Origin: Pelagibacterium sp. 26DY04
GTDB taxonomy: Bacteria; Pseudomonadota; Alphaproteobacteria; Rhizobiales; Devosiaceae
Reading direction: 5' to 3'
Length of the DNA: 64,000 nt
NCBI RefSeq assembly: GCF_031202305.1
Contig: NZ_CP101731.1
Location: forward strand, 2,976,001 to 3,040,000
The position numbers and the translations under genes were made by a program. Position 1 is the first letter of the stretch. Each line of letters starts with the position of its first letter. This document shows, piece by piece, positions 1 through 8,554 of this stretch. The notes below the pieces were generated by a model. That model did not search any database. It was not told the origin of the DNA and saw only the letters and a list, made by a program, of their open reading frames with translations.

Positions 1-1008
1 GAGCTTGGCGCTGTTTTCAGGGTTCGACATATAGGCGAGGAATTCCACCGCCATGTCCACATTGTCGCCCATCTGGAAGACGCCGATACCCGCCTGCCCG
101 ATCACGGCGTATTCGCCCGCCGGCCCGGCCGGAAGCGGCACAAGGTCCCAATCGAACGCATCCTCACCCTGCGGCAGAAGAGAGGCGCGGGAGATCTGGG
201 TGATGGTCATCGCAGCATCGCCGGCGAAGAAATCGACGCTTTCGCCCGGCCCAGGCATGGCGCCCTTGTTGAAGATGGCGTCGTGGATGAAGCTCATCGC
301 CTCGACCATTTCCGGTTCGGCGAAGGTGCAGGTGTTTCCGTCCGCGCTCCAGGGCGATGCACCCCAGCCGCGCCAGATCGAAGCAAGGTTTTGCCAGATC
401 TGATAGTTGAAATCGCGTACGATCAGCCCATCGGCACCGTTGGCGCCGACCGCCGCTGCGGTCTCGATCGCGTTCTCCCAGGTCCAATCGCCTGCTTCGA
501 TAAATTCGGCCGGCGTTTGCGCCCCGGCCTCGGCAATGAGATCGTTGTTGACGAACATGGCAAAGGGCGAGGTCGAGAACGGATAGGCATAGAGCTCGCC
601 ATTGGCGCGCCAGAGCGCCGTCGCCTGCTCGGTGACGTCATCGAGATCGTAACCTTCGGCATTGGCGAAGGCTTCGCTCAGGGGTGCCAGCGCACCGGAA
701 TTGACGAAGTCGGCGGCGCTGGTTTCCAAAATCCAGGCCAAGTCGGGCGCGTTGCCGCCGGCGATTTGGGTGGTCAGCGTCGTCGTGTAGTTGTCGAACG
801 GCAGGGAATCGAAAGTCACCGAGACATTGGGGTGAGTTTCGGTAAAGCCGGCGGCGATCTCGTTGAACATCGCCAGATGCGCCTCGTTGGCGCTCCAGAT
901 GGTCATGCGCAGATCGATCTGATCCTGCGCCAGAACCGGGCCGGCGGCCAGCGGCAGAATCAGGCCAGCCAGCGCCGTCGTCGATTTGAGCGTATTCATC
1001 GATGTCAT
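1..1008 (-). CDS. Sugar ABC transporter substrate-binding protein (family 1), C-terminus outside window
   Basis: Periplasmic binding protein of a carbohydrate ABC importer. The N-terminus (MTSMNTLKS...) has a hydrophobic signal peptide ending near residue 28 at VLA/Q, followed by a family-1 solute-binding fold (DLRMTIWSANEAHLAMFNEI, then GGNAPDLAWI). The ATG at 1008 is preceded by AGGAGG at 5-nt spacing; a second ATG lies three codons in. 336 codons are visible and the family is about 410-440 residues, so roughly 80-100 residues are cut off by the window edge. It follows the FAD oxidoreductase by 35 bp on the same strand, so it is probably in the LacI-regulator operon. Its permeases should lie to the left. 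The substrate cannot be read from the sequence. Confidence 0.88.
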   Translation of the reverse strand, partial: MTSMNTLKSTTALAGLILPLAAGPVLAQDQIDLRMTIWSANEAHLAMFNEIAAGFTETHPNVSVTFDSLPFDNYTTTLTTQIAGGNAPDLAWILETSAADFVNSGALAPLSEAFANAEGYDLDDVTEQATALWRANGELYAYPFSTSPFAMFVNNDLIAEAGAQTPAEFIEAGDWTWENAIETAAAVGANGADGLIVRDFNYQIWQNLASIWRGWGASPWSADGNTCTFAEPEMVEAMSFIHDAIFNKGAMPGPGESVDFFAGDAAMTITQISRASLLPQGEDAFDWDLVPLPAGPAGEYAVIGQAGIGVFQMGDNVDMAVEFLAYMSNPENSAKL

Positions 1009-1043
1009 TGTTTCCTCCTCTGGATATCGATGTTCGCGTGGGG

Positions 1044-2654
1044 TCAGTATCCCCGGATTTCGGGCCAGCGGATCTCCACCCCCTCGCGGTGAAGCAGGCC
1101 CTGGAAGTCCTCGAGCTGGCGATCGTCCGCCTGCACGGCATGCGGTGTCGTCTCGGTATCGAGGCAGTAGACGGCAAGCAGGCCGGCGACTTCGCCGATG
1201 TTCCACTCGACCGGATGGAGCCGGTAGCAGCCATTGGTGATGTGGGTGGTCCCGATGGTCTTGCCCGCCGGCAACAGATTCGAGCGCTCGCGCGGCAGCA
1301 GCGCTCCGAGCGGAATTTCGAACGGGCACGAGGGCACGTCGATGTAATTGTCCCCACCGGTCGACGGGTGCAGATCGATCCGGTACATGCCGGTGCCGAC
1401 GCTGTCGCGATAATGGACGGCTCCCGCCTCTCCGCGCACGGCGTAGGAAAGATCCTGCTCGACGATGGTGGTCACCGCCTTGATGCGGCGGCTTTCGCGG
1501 ATATAGGGCGCCATGGCGAGCCCATGTTCGGTGCCGGTCACGTCGCCCCGCAGACGCAGCCCCGGAAAGCCCTGCCCGCCATCGACGCGCGGCGCCTCGG
1601 TCTGCAGCCAGTAGAAGACCGCATAGGAAAGTTCAGCGGCCCGCTTGAGCCGATATTCGTATTCGTCCTCGGTGCAATCGATGATCGGCGCCTCGAAATA
1701 GTCGATCATCGGCCAATTGACGAGGCAGATGTCGGACTCGTAGGCTCCCGGCACGAAGTTGCGCCGCGCAGCGATGCGGCGGAAAGTCCACAGGTTAGCG
1801 TCCCCCGCATTGCGGCGCTGGTCGGCATCGACCAGCAGCGGATCGTCATCGGGATTGGGCGTAAAGCTGCGCTCGGTGATCTCCAGCGTCCGCGGATGCG
1901 GCGCCTTGAACCCGATAAGCGGTCCGCCCCAGAAATCGGGCTGCACCGACCGCCAGTAATCGTAGTTCTCGGGCTTATCGATCGTCTGGTCGCCGTCCAC
2001 GTGATCGATGGCAAAGCAGATGGACACCGCCTGCTGGTTCTGGGGCTGGGCTTCCGAGGGCGCCGATGGTTCTCCCGTCTGCGCCTGGCTTTCAAAGCCG
2101 GTGACGTATTCGGTTCCCGTGAGCGGCAGGAGGTCGCCCAGTTCGGTGGCGTCGATCACATAGCGGGCGGAAACGACGATCTTGTCGCCGCTGTGCTTGT
2201 GCCTGAGCGTCACCGCCCGCACCCGATCGCCATCCATCTCTGCGGCGACGGGTTTATAGGGTTTGAGGAGCTTGAGGCGCCCTGCCCCGATATAGGGCGT
2301 GAGCCAGGCTTCCATCACCGCCAGCGGCACGCGGGGTTCGACGCACATGCGGCTCACCCAGCCGGCACCGGGATTGAGATCGCCCCAATTGCGGGCAGCT
2401 TCGTTGAGCGGATAGTGATCGCGATAGAACTGGCGGATAGCAGTGCGCAGATTTCGGAACGTTCGGCTGCCGCCCATCTGCTCGATCCAGGAATGCTCGT
2501 CCGAGGGCACCGCCTGACTGGTCATCTGCCCGCCGATCCAGTCATATTCCTCGGTGAGCACAACCTTGCGGCCCGAACGCAGCGCGGCGAGCGCCGCAGC
2601 GACACCACCCAATCCACCACCGATGATCGCGATATCTGCTGAATAGTCTTTCAC
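1044..2654 (-). CDS. FAD-dependent oxidoreductase (FAD_oxidored family)
   Basis: Flavoprotein of 536 residues. The N-terminus has a Rossmann FAD-binding motif (IAIIGGGLGGVAAALAALRSG, GxGxxG near residues 10-17). The middle has the ATELGDLLPLTG and GGQGFPGLRLRGDVTGTEHG segments typical of the PF12831-type oxidoreductases found in sugar and uronate operons. No signal peptide, so cytoplasmic. It starts with GTG at 2654, 3 bp after the LacI-regulator stop, so the two are probably translationally coupled. It precedes a sugar-binding protein gene. The substrate is unknown; oxidation of a hydroxyl on the imported sugar is a guess from context. Confidence 0.82.
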   Translation of the reverse strand: MKDYSADIAIIGGGLGGVAAALAALRSGRKVVLTEEYDWIGGQMTSQAVPSDEHSWIEQMGGSRTFRNLRTAIRQFYRDHYPLNEAARNWGDLNPGAGWVSRMCVEPRVPLAVMEAWLTPYIGAGRLKLLKPYKPVAAEMDGDRVRAVTLRHKHSGDKIVVSARYVIDATELGDLLPLTGTEYVTGFESQAQTGEPSAPSEAQPQNQQAVSICFAIDHVDGDQTIDKPENYDYWRSVQPDFWGGPLIGFKAPHPRTLEITERSFTPNPDDDPLLVDADQRRNAGDANLWTFRRIAARRNFVPGAYESDICLVNWPMIDYFEAPIIDCTEDEYEYRLKRAAELSYAVFYWLQTEAPRVDGGQGFPGLRLRGDVTGTEHGLAMAPYIRESRRIKAVTTIVEQDLSYAVRGEAGAVHYRDSVGTGMYRIDLHPSTGGDNYIDVPSCPFEIPLGALLPRERSNLLPAGKTIGTTHITNGCYRLHPVEWNIGEVAGLLAVYCLDTETTPHAVQADDRQLEDFQGLLHREGVEIRWPEIRGY

Positions 2655-2657
2655 AAC

Positions 2658-3692
2658 TCACTCATTGGTCTTTATGGGCCCGAGCGTTTCGCCCTCGACC
2701 CGTTCACAGGAGAGAAGGGTTTGCTCGATGCCGCCATGGCCTTCGAGCTGATCGACCAGCGCGAGCGTCGCGCGCCGGCCCATTTCCTCGCGGGGGATGG
2801 CATAGGCCGTAAAGTTCGTTCCCGTCACACCGGGGCGCAGATGGCTGCCCAGGACGACGACCGACATGTCGCCCGGCACAGATAGACCCTCGGCAATCGC
2901 CGCGCGCCGGAATGGAATGGCGTCGGCCAGTTCGGTGAAAAACGTCACCGTGGCCCCCGCCTCGCGCACCGCCTTGAGCACAGCCTGCGGATCGCTGCCG
3001 ACCTCGGGCCAATGCCGGACCAGTTCCGCCGGGCGTTCCAATGCCCCGGAAAACCCGCGCCAGCGATCGACTGTCGATTCCGCACCCTCGTCCGGGCCGA
3101 CATAGGCAAAGGCGCGATGCCCATGGCCATATGCCAGCGTCACCAGATCCCCCGTCGCAGCGGCATAGTCCGCGCCGACATAGGGTACCGGCCCACCCGC
3201 ATCGTTGCGGCGCCCCACCGCGACGAAGGGAAAATCCCCCGCCACCAGCCGCGTCAACTCCTCTTGATCGAAGCTCCGCCCCAAAACGATGCAGCCATCG
3301 GCCAGACGCAGACGGTTGGTTTCGTCGAAAATCTTCTTGCGACCGTCACGTCCTCGCGCAGCCGCAGTCATCAGCAGCAGGTCGTAGCCGCGCTCCTGCG
3401 CCGCCTCTTCGATGCCGAACAGGAACGGTCCGAAAAAGTCCGCCTGCGCCGAAGGGAAAGCCGGCTCGTAGGTAAAGACGCCAAGGATATTGTTGCGCCC
3501 CTTGACCATGCGGCGCGCCACGGGATCGGCGACATAGCCCGTGCGGGCGATCACCTCCTGAATACGCGCCCGCGTCTGCTCCGGTATGCGCCGGCTGTCC
3601 TCGTCCGTCCCGTTGAGCACCAGCGACACGGTGGCCTGGCTGACCCCGGCCAGCCGCGCGATATCTTTCTGGGTAAGGCGCTTCACCGCCAT
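2658..3692 (-). CDS. LacI-family transcriptional regulator
   Basis: 344-residue regulator. Residues 1-60 carry the LacI helix-turn-helix and hinge (LTQKDIARLAGVSQATVSLVLNG, then RIPEQTRARIQEVIARTGY). The rest is a periplasmic-binding-protein-like effector domain. The ATG at 3692 has GGAGG upstream. It leads an operon with the FAD oxidoreductase and a sugar-binding protein. A palindrome immediately upstream (3715-3728) is a likely autoregulatory operator. The effector is probably a sugar taken up by the adjacent importer; its identity is unknown. Confidence 0.92.
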   Translation of the reverse strand: MAVKRLTQKDIARLAGVSQATVSLVLNGTDEDSRRIPEQTRARIQEVIARTGYVADPVARRMVKGRNNILGVFTYEPAFPSAQADFFGPFLFGIEEAAQERGYDLLLMTAAARGRDGRKKIFDETNRLRLADGCIVLGRSFDQEELTRLVAGDFPFVAVGRRNDAGGPVPYVGADYAAATGDLVTLAYGHGHRAFAYVGPDEGAESTVDRWRGFSGALERPAELVRHWPEVGSDPQAVLKAVREAGATVTFFTELADAIPFRRAAIAEGLSVPGDMSVVVLGSHLRPGVTGTNFTAYAIPREEMGRRATLALVDQLEGHGGIEQTLLSCERVEGETLGPIKTNE

Positions 3693-3714
3693 CAGCGCCC
3701 TCCTCCAACATGCG

Positions 3715-3749
3715 CTAATACGTATTAGTTATGCGTATTAGCAACGCAT
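3715..3749. promoter_or_regulatory. Probable LacI-type operator pair
   Basis: CTAATACGTATTAG (3715-3728) is a perfect 14-bp palindrome. It is followed by a second element whose arms ATGCGT (3731-3736) and ACGCAT (3744-3749) are inverted, and which repeats the GTATTAG core. The pair lies 23-57 bp upstream of the lacI-family start, where an autoregulatory operator would be expected. Assigning it to this regulator is inference. Confidence 0.6.
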
Positions 3750-3807
3750 TTGCGCACTGTCAAGGCTCAGTGTGATGGAGATTGTGGGAGCTATGCGCGC
3801 TTGCGAC

Positions 3808-4752
3808 CTAGGCGAGCGACGAGGTGACCGCCAACACCTCGTTCCAGGCCTGATGCCGCCCTGCCCTAAGCTGCGCCGCCGCCAGCGCGGCATCCGCATT
3901 GGCGCTGCGCACGTCATGGCGGTCGAGGCAGCGGTTGATTTCGCCGAGGATAACAGGATGCAATTGCAGCACGCCGCCGACAAACCGGATGGGACGCTCC
4001 CCGACCCGGCTCCGCATGGCCTTGGCCAATTCCGCAAGCTCGCCACCGGCCTGTCGCAAGATGGCCAGGGCCGTCTCATCGCCCGCCTCCGCCGCCCGCG
4101 CCACGGCAACCGCCAGGCTCCCGATGCGGCCCCGGTCTCCGGCATAGATGAACTGGCGCACATCGTGCCACCTATTGCCGCCGATCTCTGCGAACATCTG
4201 CTCGGCCAGCGCTTCGGCTCCCGCGAAAGAACCTGTGTGATCCAGGATACGATATATCTGGTCGAGGGCCTTGAGCGCGATCCAGCTCCCAGATCCGGCA
4301 TCGTCAATAAGAATGCCCCTTCCGCCAACCCGAACGAAGCTGCCATCCTGCGCGATGTGCAAACCCACCGACCCGGTGCCGGCTGCCACCAGATGACCCT
4401 CTCCCGGAGCGAAATTGGCGACATAGGCGAGAACGATGTCATCCATGATGGTGATGGCATCGGGTTCGATACCGAGCACCTGGCCCGCAAGAACCTTCAC
4501 GTCGACGGCCACCGCGCTGCCATAACCAGTAATGCCGGCGGTCAGACTCTTCGCCGCCAGCCCCGCCTCCGCGAGAGATTTGCCGATCGCGCCAAGCGCC
4601 AAAGACAGGCGCTCCTTCTCGGCGGGATTGAAGATATGCCCTGTCGCGCCGCCCGCCTGGCCGCGCGCCAGCACCTCCCCGCCATCATCGGACGCAACCC
4701 AGCGGCTGGCCGTGCCGCCGACATCAAGCCCGAGATGAACCCGTCGGCTCAT
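3808..4752 (-). CDS. BadF/BadG-family sugar kinase (N-acetylhexosamine kinase-like)
   Basis: ATP-dependent kinase of the ASKHA fold, 314 residues. The N-terminal phosphate-1 motif is GLDVGGTASRWV (residues 8-19). VAAGTGSVGL (around 123-132) and the glycine-rich RFVGGV near the C-terminus complete the ATP site. This family includes GlcNAc, glucosamine and MurNAc/GlcNAc kinases. Its ATG overlaps the NanE stop (ATGA), so it is coupled to an epimerase that needs N-acetylmannosamine-6-phosphate. Phosphorylation of ManNAc or GlcNAc after import is therefore the likeliest role. The exact sugar is not determinable from sequence. Confidence 0.83.
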   Translation of the reverse strand: MSRRVHLGLDVGGTASRWVASDDGGEVLARGQAGGATGHIFNPAEKERLSLALGAIGKSLAEAGLAAKSLTAGITGYGSAVAVDVKVLAGQVLGIEPDAITIMDDIVLAYVANFAPGEGHLVAAGTGSVGLHIAQDGSFVRVGGRGILIDDAGSGSWIALKALDQIYRILDHTGSFAGAEALAEQMFAEIGGNRWHDVRQFIYAGDRGRIGSLAVAVARAAEAGDETALAILRQAGGELAELAKAMRSRVGERPIRFVGGVLQLHPVILGEINRCLDRHDVRSANADAALAAAQLRAGRHQAWNEVLAVTSSLA

Positions 4753-5414
4753 GACGGCACGCCGTCACGCACGAACATGCGCGTGATTTCACGCGGATTG
4801 GTGATCATGGTTCCCACGACTACCGCATGGGCGCCTGCCCCGAATGCCTGGCGCACCAGTTGCGGCGTGTTGTACCGCCCTTCGGCAACGACTGGAACAT
4901 CCAACCTCGCCGCCAGGGCTTCGAGCAGCGCCAGGTCAGGTAATTCCGGCTTGGGCTCGGTGGCCTCGGTATAGCCGGAAAGCGTAGTCGCCACATAGGT
5001 CGCGCCCCAATCGGCAGTCGCAAGCCCCTCTGCCAGCGTGGAGACGTCCGCAAAGACCTCAGCGCCCAGTTCCTCTCGAATGCGCCGGATGAGCATTTGC
5101 GGTGCCTCGCCGTCGCGCGGCCGTTCGGTGCAGTCCAGCCCCACGATTTCCGCCCCTGCCGCAACAATCGCCTCGGCCGCGGCGAAATCGGGCGTGATGT
5201 AGACCGGGTATTGGTCCGAAAAGACCTTGTGTATCCCGATCACCGGCAGCCCGGCAGCTTTGACGGCACGGATGTCGTCCGGGCCGTTGGCCCGGATCGC
5301 CACGGCGCCCCCGTCCCGCGCGGCGAGCGCCATGGCGCCCATGAAGTTCGGGCCGTGCAGGGGATTGTCGGCCCGCGCCTGACACGAAACGATGAGACCC
5401 TTTTCAAGCTTCAC
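4749..5414 (-). CDS. nanE: N-acetylmannosamine-6-phosphate 2-epimerase
   Basis: Converts ManNAc-6-P to GlcNAc-6-P in the cytoplasm. 221 residues from a GTG start at 5414 that overlaps the permease stop (GTGA). The open frame runs further upstream, but that part lies over the permease gene and is a shadow. Family hallmarks are visible: EKGLIVSCQA at the N-terminus, AIRANG, the IVGLDCTERPR segment, and VVAEGRYNTPQ followed by AHAVVVGTMITNPREIT, which is the phosphate-binding end of the TIM barrel. The downstream kinase overlaps by 4 bp. Together they link imported amino sugars to GlcNAc-6-P. Confidence 0.92.
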   Translation of the reverse strand: MKLEKGLIVSCQARADNPLHGPNFMGAMALAARDGGAVAIRANGPDDIRAVKAAGLPVIGIHKVFSDQYPVYITPDFAAAEAIVAAGAEIVGLDCTERPRDGEAPQMLIRRIREELGAEVFADVSTLAEGLATADWGATYVATTLSGYTEATEPKPELPDLALLEALAARLDVPVVAEGRYNTPQLVRQAFGAGAHAVVVGTMITNPREITRMFVRDGVPS

Positions 5415-6280
5415 TTCACGGCACCCGAGGTCATGCCGGCGATGAATTGCCTGGAGAGCACTATATAGATCAGGATGATCGGTGCCGCCGACAGCGTGAG
5501 CCCGGAAAACAGCACCCCCCAATCGGTGGTATATTCGCCCATGAAGGTGGTCAGCCCCTGCGGCAGGGTCTTGAGGTCGTCGTTCTGGATGAAGACCAGC
5601 GGAAAAAAGAAGTCGTTCCAGATCGGCACCACGTTCTGGATGCCCGCGATCACCATCGCCGGGCGCACCAGCGGCAGCATGATCGACCACATGATGCGCG
5701 CCTCGCTCGCCCCATCCATCCGCGCCGCGTCCTCGAGTTCGCTGGGCAGCGTGCGTATGAAACCGGTCATGATGAAGACCGTCGTGGGCAGGCCCATCGC
5801 CGTATAGACGAAGATCAGCGAAAGCTGGTTGTTGAGGATCGAAAGATCCCGCATCAGCATGAACAGCGGAATGATGGCGAGCTTCAATGGCAGCGTCAGC
5901 CCGGCCAGAAAGAACATCAAAATAAAGGTCGAGCCGGTGAACTGGTAGCGCCCGATGGCATAGGCAGCCATGGTGCCCAGCGTCAGGATCAGCACCATCG
6001 AGGCGCCGGTCACGAGGAACGAGTTGAGCAGGTAGCGCAGAAAATTTGTCTGCGTCCAGATTTTCACGAAGTTCTCGATGTTGGTGAAATCGGGGATCGA
6101 GAACGGGGATTGGAAAATCTGCGGTGTGGTCTTGAAGGCCGAAAACACCATGATGACGATCGGCGCCAGCATGATGATGGTGTTGGCGACAAGGATGATC
6201 TGCAACAGCCCGTCGCGTCCGAGCGTCCCCAGCAGCCCGCGGCGCTCGTAATAGCTCGTCGAAGCGGAAGCGACGGTCAT
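5411..6280 (-). CDS. Sugar ABC transporter permease, MalG/UgpE type
   Basis: Inner-membrane permease of 289 residues with six predicted hydrophobic segments. The EAA loop is visible as ELEDAARMDGASEARIMWSIMLPLVRPA (around 190-217), where it docks the ATPase. It starts with ATG overlapping the stop of the other permease (4 bp), and its own stop overlaps the nanE GTG. It is the second half of the membrane channel together with the 6277-7197 product. No substrate information lies in the sequence; NanE and the sugar kinase suggest an amino sugar. Confidence 0.92.
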   Translation of the reverse strand: MTVASASTSYYERRGLLGTLGRDGLLQIILVANTIIMLAPIVIMVFSAFKTTPQIFQSPFSIPDFTNIENFVKIWTQTNFLRYLLNSFLVTGASMVLILTLGTMAAYAIGRYQFTGSTFILMFFLAGLTLPLKLAIIPLFMLMRDLSILNNQLSLIFVYTAMGLPTTVFIMTGFIRTLPSELEDAARMDGASEARIMWSIMLPLVRPAMVIAGIQNVVPIWNDFFFPLVFIQNDDLKTLPQGLTTFMGEYTTDWGVLFSGLTLSAAPIILIYIVLSRQFIAGMTSGAVK

Positions 6281-7197
6281 ACCTGGATCTCCCGAGCCCG
6301 CAGCCGCACGGTGATAACCGTGGCAACGGCGGCAATGAAGATGAAGATCAGCACCGCCAGCGCGCTGCCCAGCCCGAAATCCTGCTGCCCGGAGGAAACG
6401 TTGCCGAATGCCGTGCGATAGAAATAAAGCCCCAGAACGTCGGTTGACCCATAGGGCGATCCGTCAAGTCCGGCCATGATATAGGGCAGTTCGAACCAGT
6501 TGAACGCCCCCACGAACAGCAGCGTGAAGACGATGGTGGCGCTGGGCGCGACAAGCGGCCAGACGATCCTGGAGATCTTCACCCATTCGCTCTCTGTCTC
6601 CATGCGTACGGCATCGAGAATTTCGCCGGGAATGCGCTGCATGCCGGCCAGGAACACCAGCGTGGGAAACCCCACCATGTGCCAGGCCTGCGCGATGATC
6701 AGCGACCAAAGCGCGGTCGAACTCTGCCCCAGCCAGGGCTGGGCGAGCCAATCGAGCCCGATGCCGCGCAGGCTGATGTTCACCACGCCAAACAGCGGGT
6801 GCAGGAACAGCTTGAAGAGATAGGCCACGATGATGGTCGAGAGCACCACGGGCAGGAACACCGCAATCCGGTGAAAGCGGGCACCGGGCAGCTCGCGCCA
6901 GAGCGCGTAGGCCATGATGAACCCCACCCCGTTCTGGAGCACCATCAGCGCGAAGAACACGATGACGTTGTGGCTGAAGGCGTTGATCGTCCAGCTACGG
7001 TAGGGTTCGACGAACAACACCGTATGGAAATTTTCGAACCCCACGAACGCGCCGCGCCGCAGGCCCTGCCAGTCGAAAAACGCGTAAGCGAAGGCCGAGA
7101 TGATCGGGTAGACGATGAATAGCGCCACGAACACCAGGGGCGGCACGATGAGCACGGTGATCCAGAGGCCGCGTCCGGTCATCCTGAGTTGGGGCAT
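6277..7197 (-). CDS. Sugar ABC transporter permease, MalF/UgpA type
   Basis: Inner-membrane permease of 306 residues. The N-terminal transmembrane segment is WITVLIVPPLVFVALFIVYPIISAFAYA. The EAA loop is EILDAVRMETESEWVKISRIVWPLVAPS (around 200-227). It forms a heterodimeric channel with the product of 5411-6280, whose start overlaps this stop by 4 bp. It follows the binding-protein gene after a 75-bp gap that contains a strong hairpin. Confidence 0.92.
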   Translation of the reverse strand: MPQLRMTGRGLWITVLIVPPLVFVALFIVYPIISAFAYAFFDWQGLRRGAFVGFENFHTVLFVEPYRSWTINAFSHNVIVFFALMVLQNGVGFIMAYALWRELPGARFHRIAVFLPVVLSTIIVAYLFKLFLHPLFGVVNISLRGIGLDWLAQPWLGQSSTALWSLIIAQAWHMVGFPTLVFLAGMQRIPGEILDAVRMETESEWVKISRIVWPLVAPSATIVFTLLFVGAFNWFELPYIMAGLDGSPYGSTDVLGLYFYRTAFGNVSSGQQDFGLGSALAVLIFIFIAAVATVITVRLRAREIQV

Positions 7198-7231
7198 TGA
7201 GCGTTTCGCTTCGCGCTTGTGGTTTAGAAGA

Positions 7232-7261
7232 TGGTCCCTCCCCGCACGCGGGAAGGGACCA
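7232..7261 (-). terminator. Intercistronic hairpin between binding-protein and permease genes
   Basis: A 30-nt hairpin: arms TGGTCCCT and AGGGACCA (8 bp) continue through one mismatch into CCCGC/GCGGG with a 2-nt loop. There is no T-tract on the transcribed strand. It lies just after the binding-protein stop (7273) and before the permease start (7197), where such structures stabilise the binding-protein part of the message or partly terminate transcription. Confidence 0.65.
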
Positions 7262-7272
7262 GGCAGACAACC

Positions 7273-8514
7273 TTAGTCCTGGAACGGCTCGTACCAGGCG
7301 GCAAGGCCGGTGGTCAGCGCCTCGCCGATGGCCTCCGGCGTGGTTTCGCCGGCGAACAGCTTCTGCATTTCGCTCTGGATCAGCACCGAGCCCGAGGGCT
7401 CGCCATAGCGGAAGTGCACCAGCATCAAATAGGGGATCGAGCTCTGGTTGAGTTCATTGACCTCGGCCAGCAGCGGATTGTCAAAGCTCACGCCCGGAAC
7501 AGCGGAGATGTTGTTGAGCGTATTGGCAAAGGCTTGCCCGAACTCCTGGCTGGCGAGATAGTTGACGAAAGTGATCGCGGCTTCCTTGTTGGGGCTGGCG
7601 GCGTTGACCGCATAGCCGCCATCAAAATAGAGGCCCACGAGCTTTTCGTCCTCGGCCGTCTCGCCCGGCGCTGCAAATACGCCCATCTCGATTTCGGGGT
7701 TGAGGCCCTCGAAGGTCGCAAGCTCATACGAGCCGCCGATGAACATGCCGGCCATGCCCGAAGCGAACAATTGCTGCGCGGATGGGTAGTCGAGCCCGAT
7801 AAAGCCGTCGGGGAAATACTCCTGGGCGAGATCGTTGACCGCCGCCAGAGCGCTGGTGAAGCGCTCATCGGTGAAGTCGGCTTCACCCGCCATCAGGTCG
7901 TCGTAAAAGTCCGAGCCCATCAGCGAAGAGCCCAGCCCAAAGGTCACCGTTTCGTTCTGCCATGCCGTCGCCGTGCCGTTGGCAAAGGGGATGATCCCGG
8001 CGTCCTTGAGCGTCTGGCTCAACGCCACCAGCTCTTCCCAGGTCTGGGGTTCCTCGAGCCCGTTGGCATCGAAAATCGCCTTGTTGTAGATCACGAGCTG
8101 GGTCTGGCTGGCAAAGGGAACGGCATAGATCTGTCCGTCCTCGCGCACGCTTTCGGCCGCCAGCGCCGGCTCGGCGAAATCGGCCAGCGCCGGGACGTTT
8201 TCTTCCGACAGCGGCTCGAGATAGCCGGCCGTCGCAACGTTTTCGAGCCCGCCATAGGCGCGCACCATCATCACGTCCGGCCCCGTGCCGCCCGCCAGGG
8301 CGGTGGAAAGGATCGTGTTGTAGTTGGTTGCCTCGAACGTCTCGAAAGTGACCGAGATATCGGGATTGGCCGCCTCGAACGCTTCGATGAACTGCTCATA
8401 GGCGGCGCGGTCCTCCTGCCGCCAGCTCCAGAACGTCAAATCCTGGGCCAGTGCCGGGGCAGCCGTGACCATTGCGGCCAGGGCAGCGCCAATACGGATC
8501 GTGTTGGTTGTCAT
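7273..8514 (-). CDS. Sugar ABC transporter substrate-binding protein (family 1)
   Basis: Periplasmic binding protein of 413 residues. The ATG at 8514 (MTTNTIRIGAALAAMVTAAP...) gives a classic signal peptide cleaved at ALA/QD and has AGAGGGA upstream; the frame stays open 34 codons further but lacks a better start. The solute-binding family-1 fold is evident from DLTFWSWRQED, FEAANPDISVTFETFEATNY and GGTGPDVMMVRAYGG. It is downstream of the ATPase gene by 40 bp and upstream of two permeases, so this is a complete CUT1-type importer. Given NanE and the BadF kinase downstream and the RpiR site upstream, an amino sugar is the likely ligand. Confidence 0.92.
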   Translation of the reverse strand: MTTNTIRIGAALAAMVTAAPALAQDLTFWSWRQEDRAAYEQFIEAFEAANPDISVTFETFEATNYNTILSTALAGGTGPDVMMVRAYGGLENVATAGYLEPLSEENVPALADFAEPALAAESVREDGQIYAVPFASQTQLVIYNKAIFDANGLEEPQTWEELVALSQTLKDAGIIPFANGTATAWQNETVTFGLGSSLMGSDFYDDLMAGEADFTDERFTSALAAVNDLAQEYFPDGFIGLDYPSAQQLFASGMAGMFIGGSYELATFEGLNPEIEMGVFAAPGETAEDEKLVGLYFDGGYAVNAASPNKEAAITFVNYLASQEFGQAFANTLNNISAVPGVSFDNPLLAEVNELNQSSIPYLMLVHFRYGEPSGSVLIQSEMQKLFAGETTPEAIGEALTTGLAAWYEPFQD

Positions 8515-8554
8515 GGTGTTCCCTCTCTTTGTTGGCATGGACATGTCTTGAGCC

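Noticed and set aside
1002..2642. Long plus-strand open frame opposite the FAD oxidoreductase
   Set aside because: It is the antisense of a well-supported gene, has no recognisable protein features, and results from high GC at third positions. The same applies to long antisense frames at 7231-8811 and 18404-19975.
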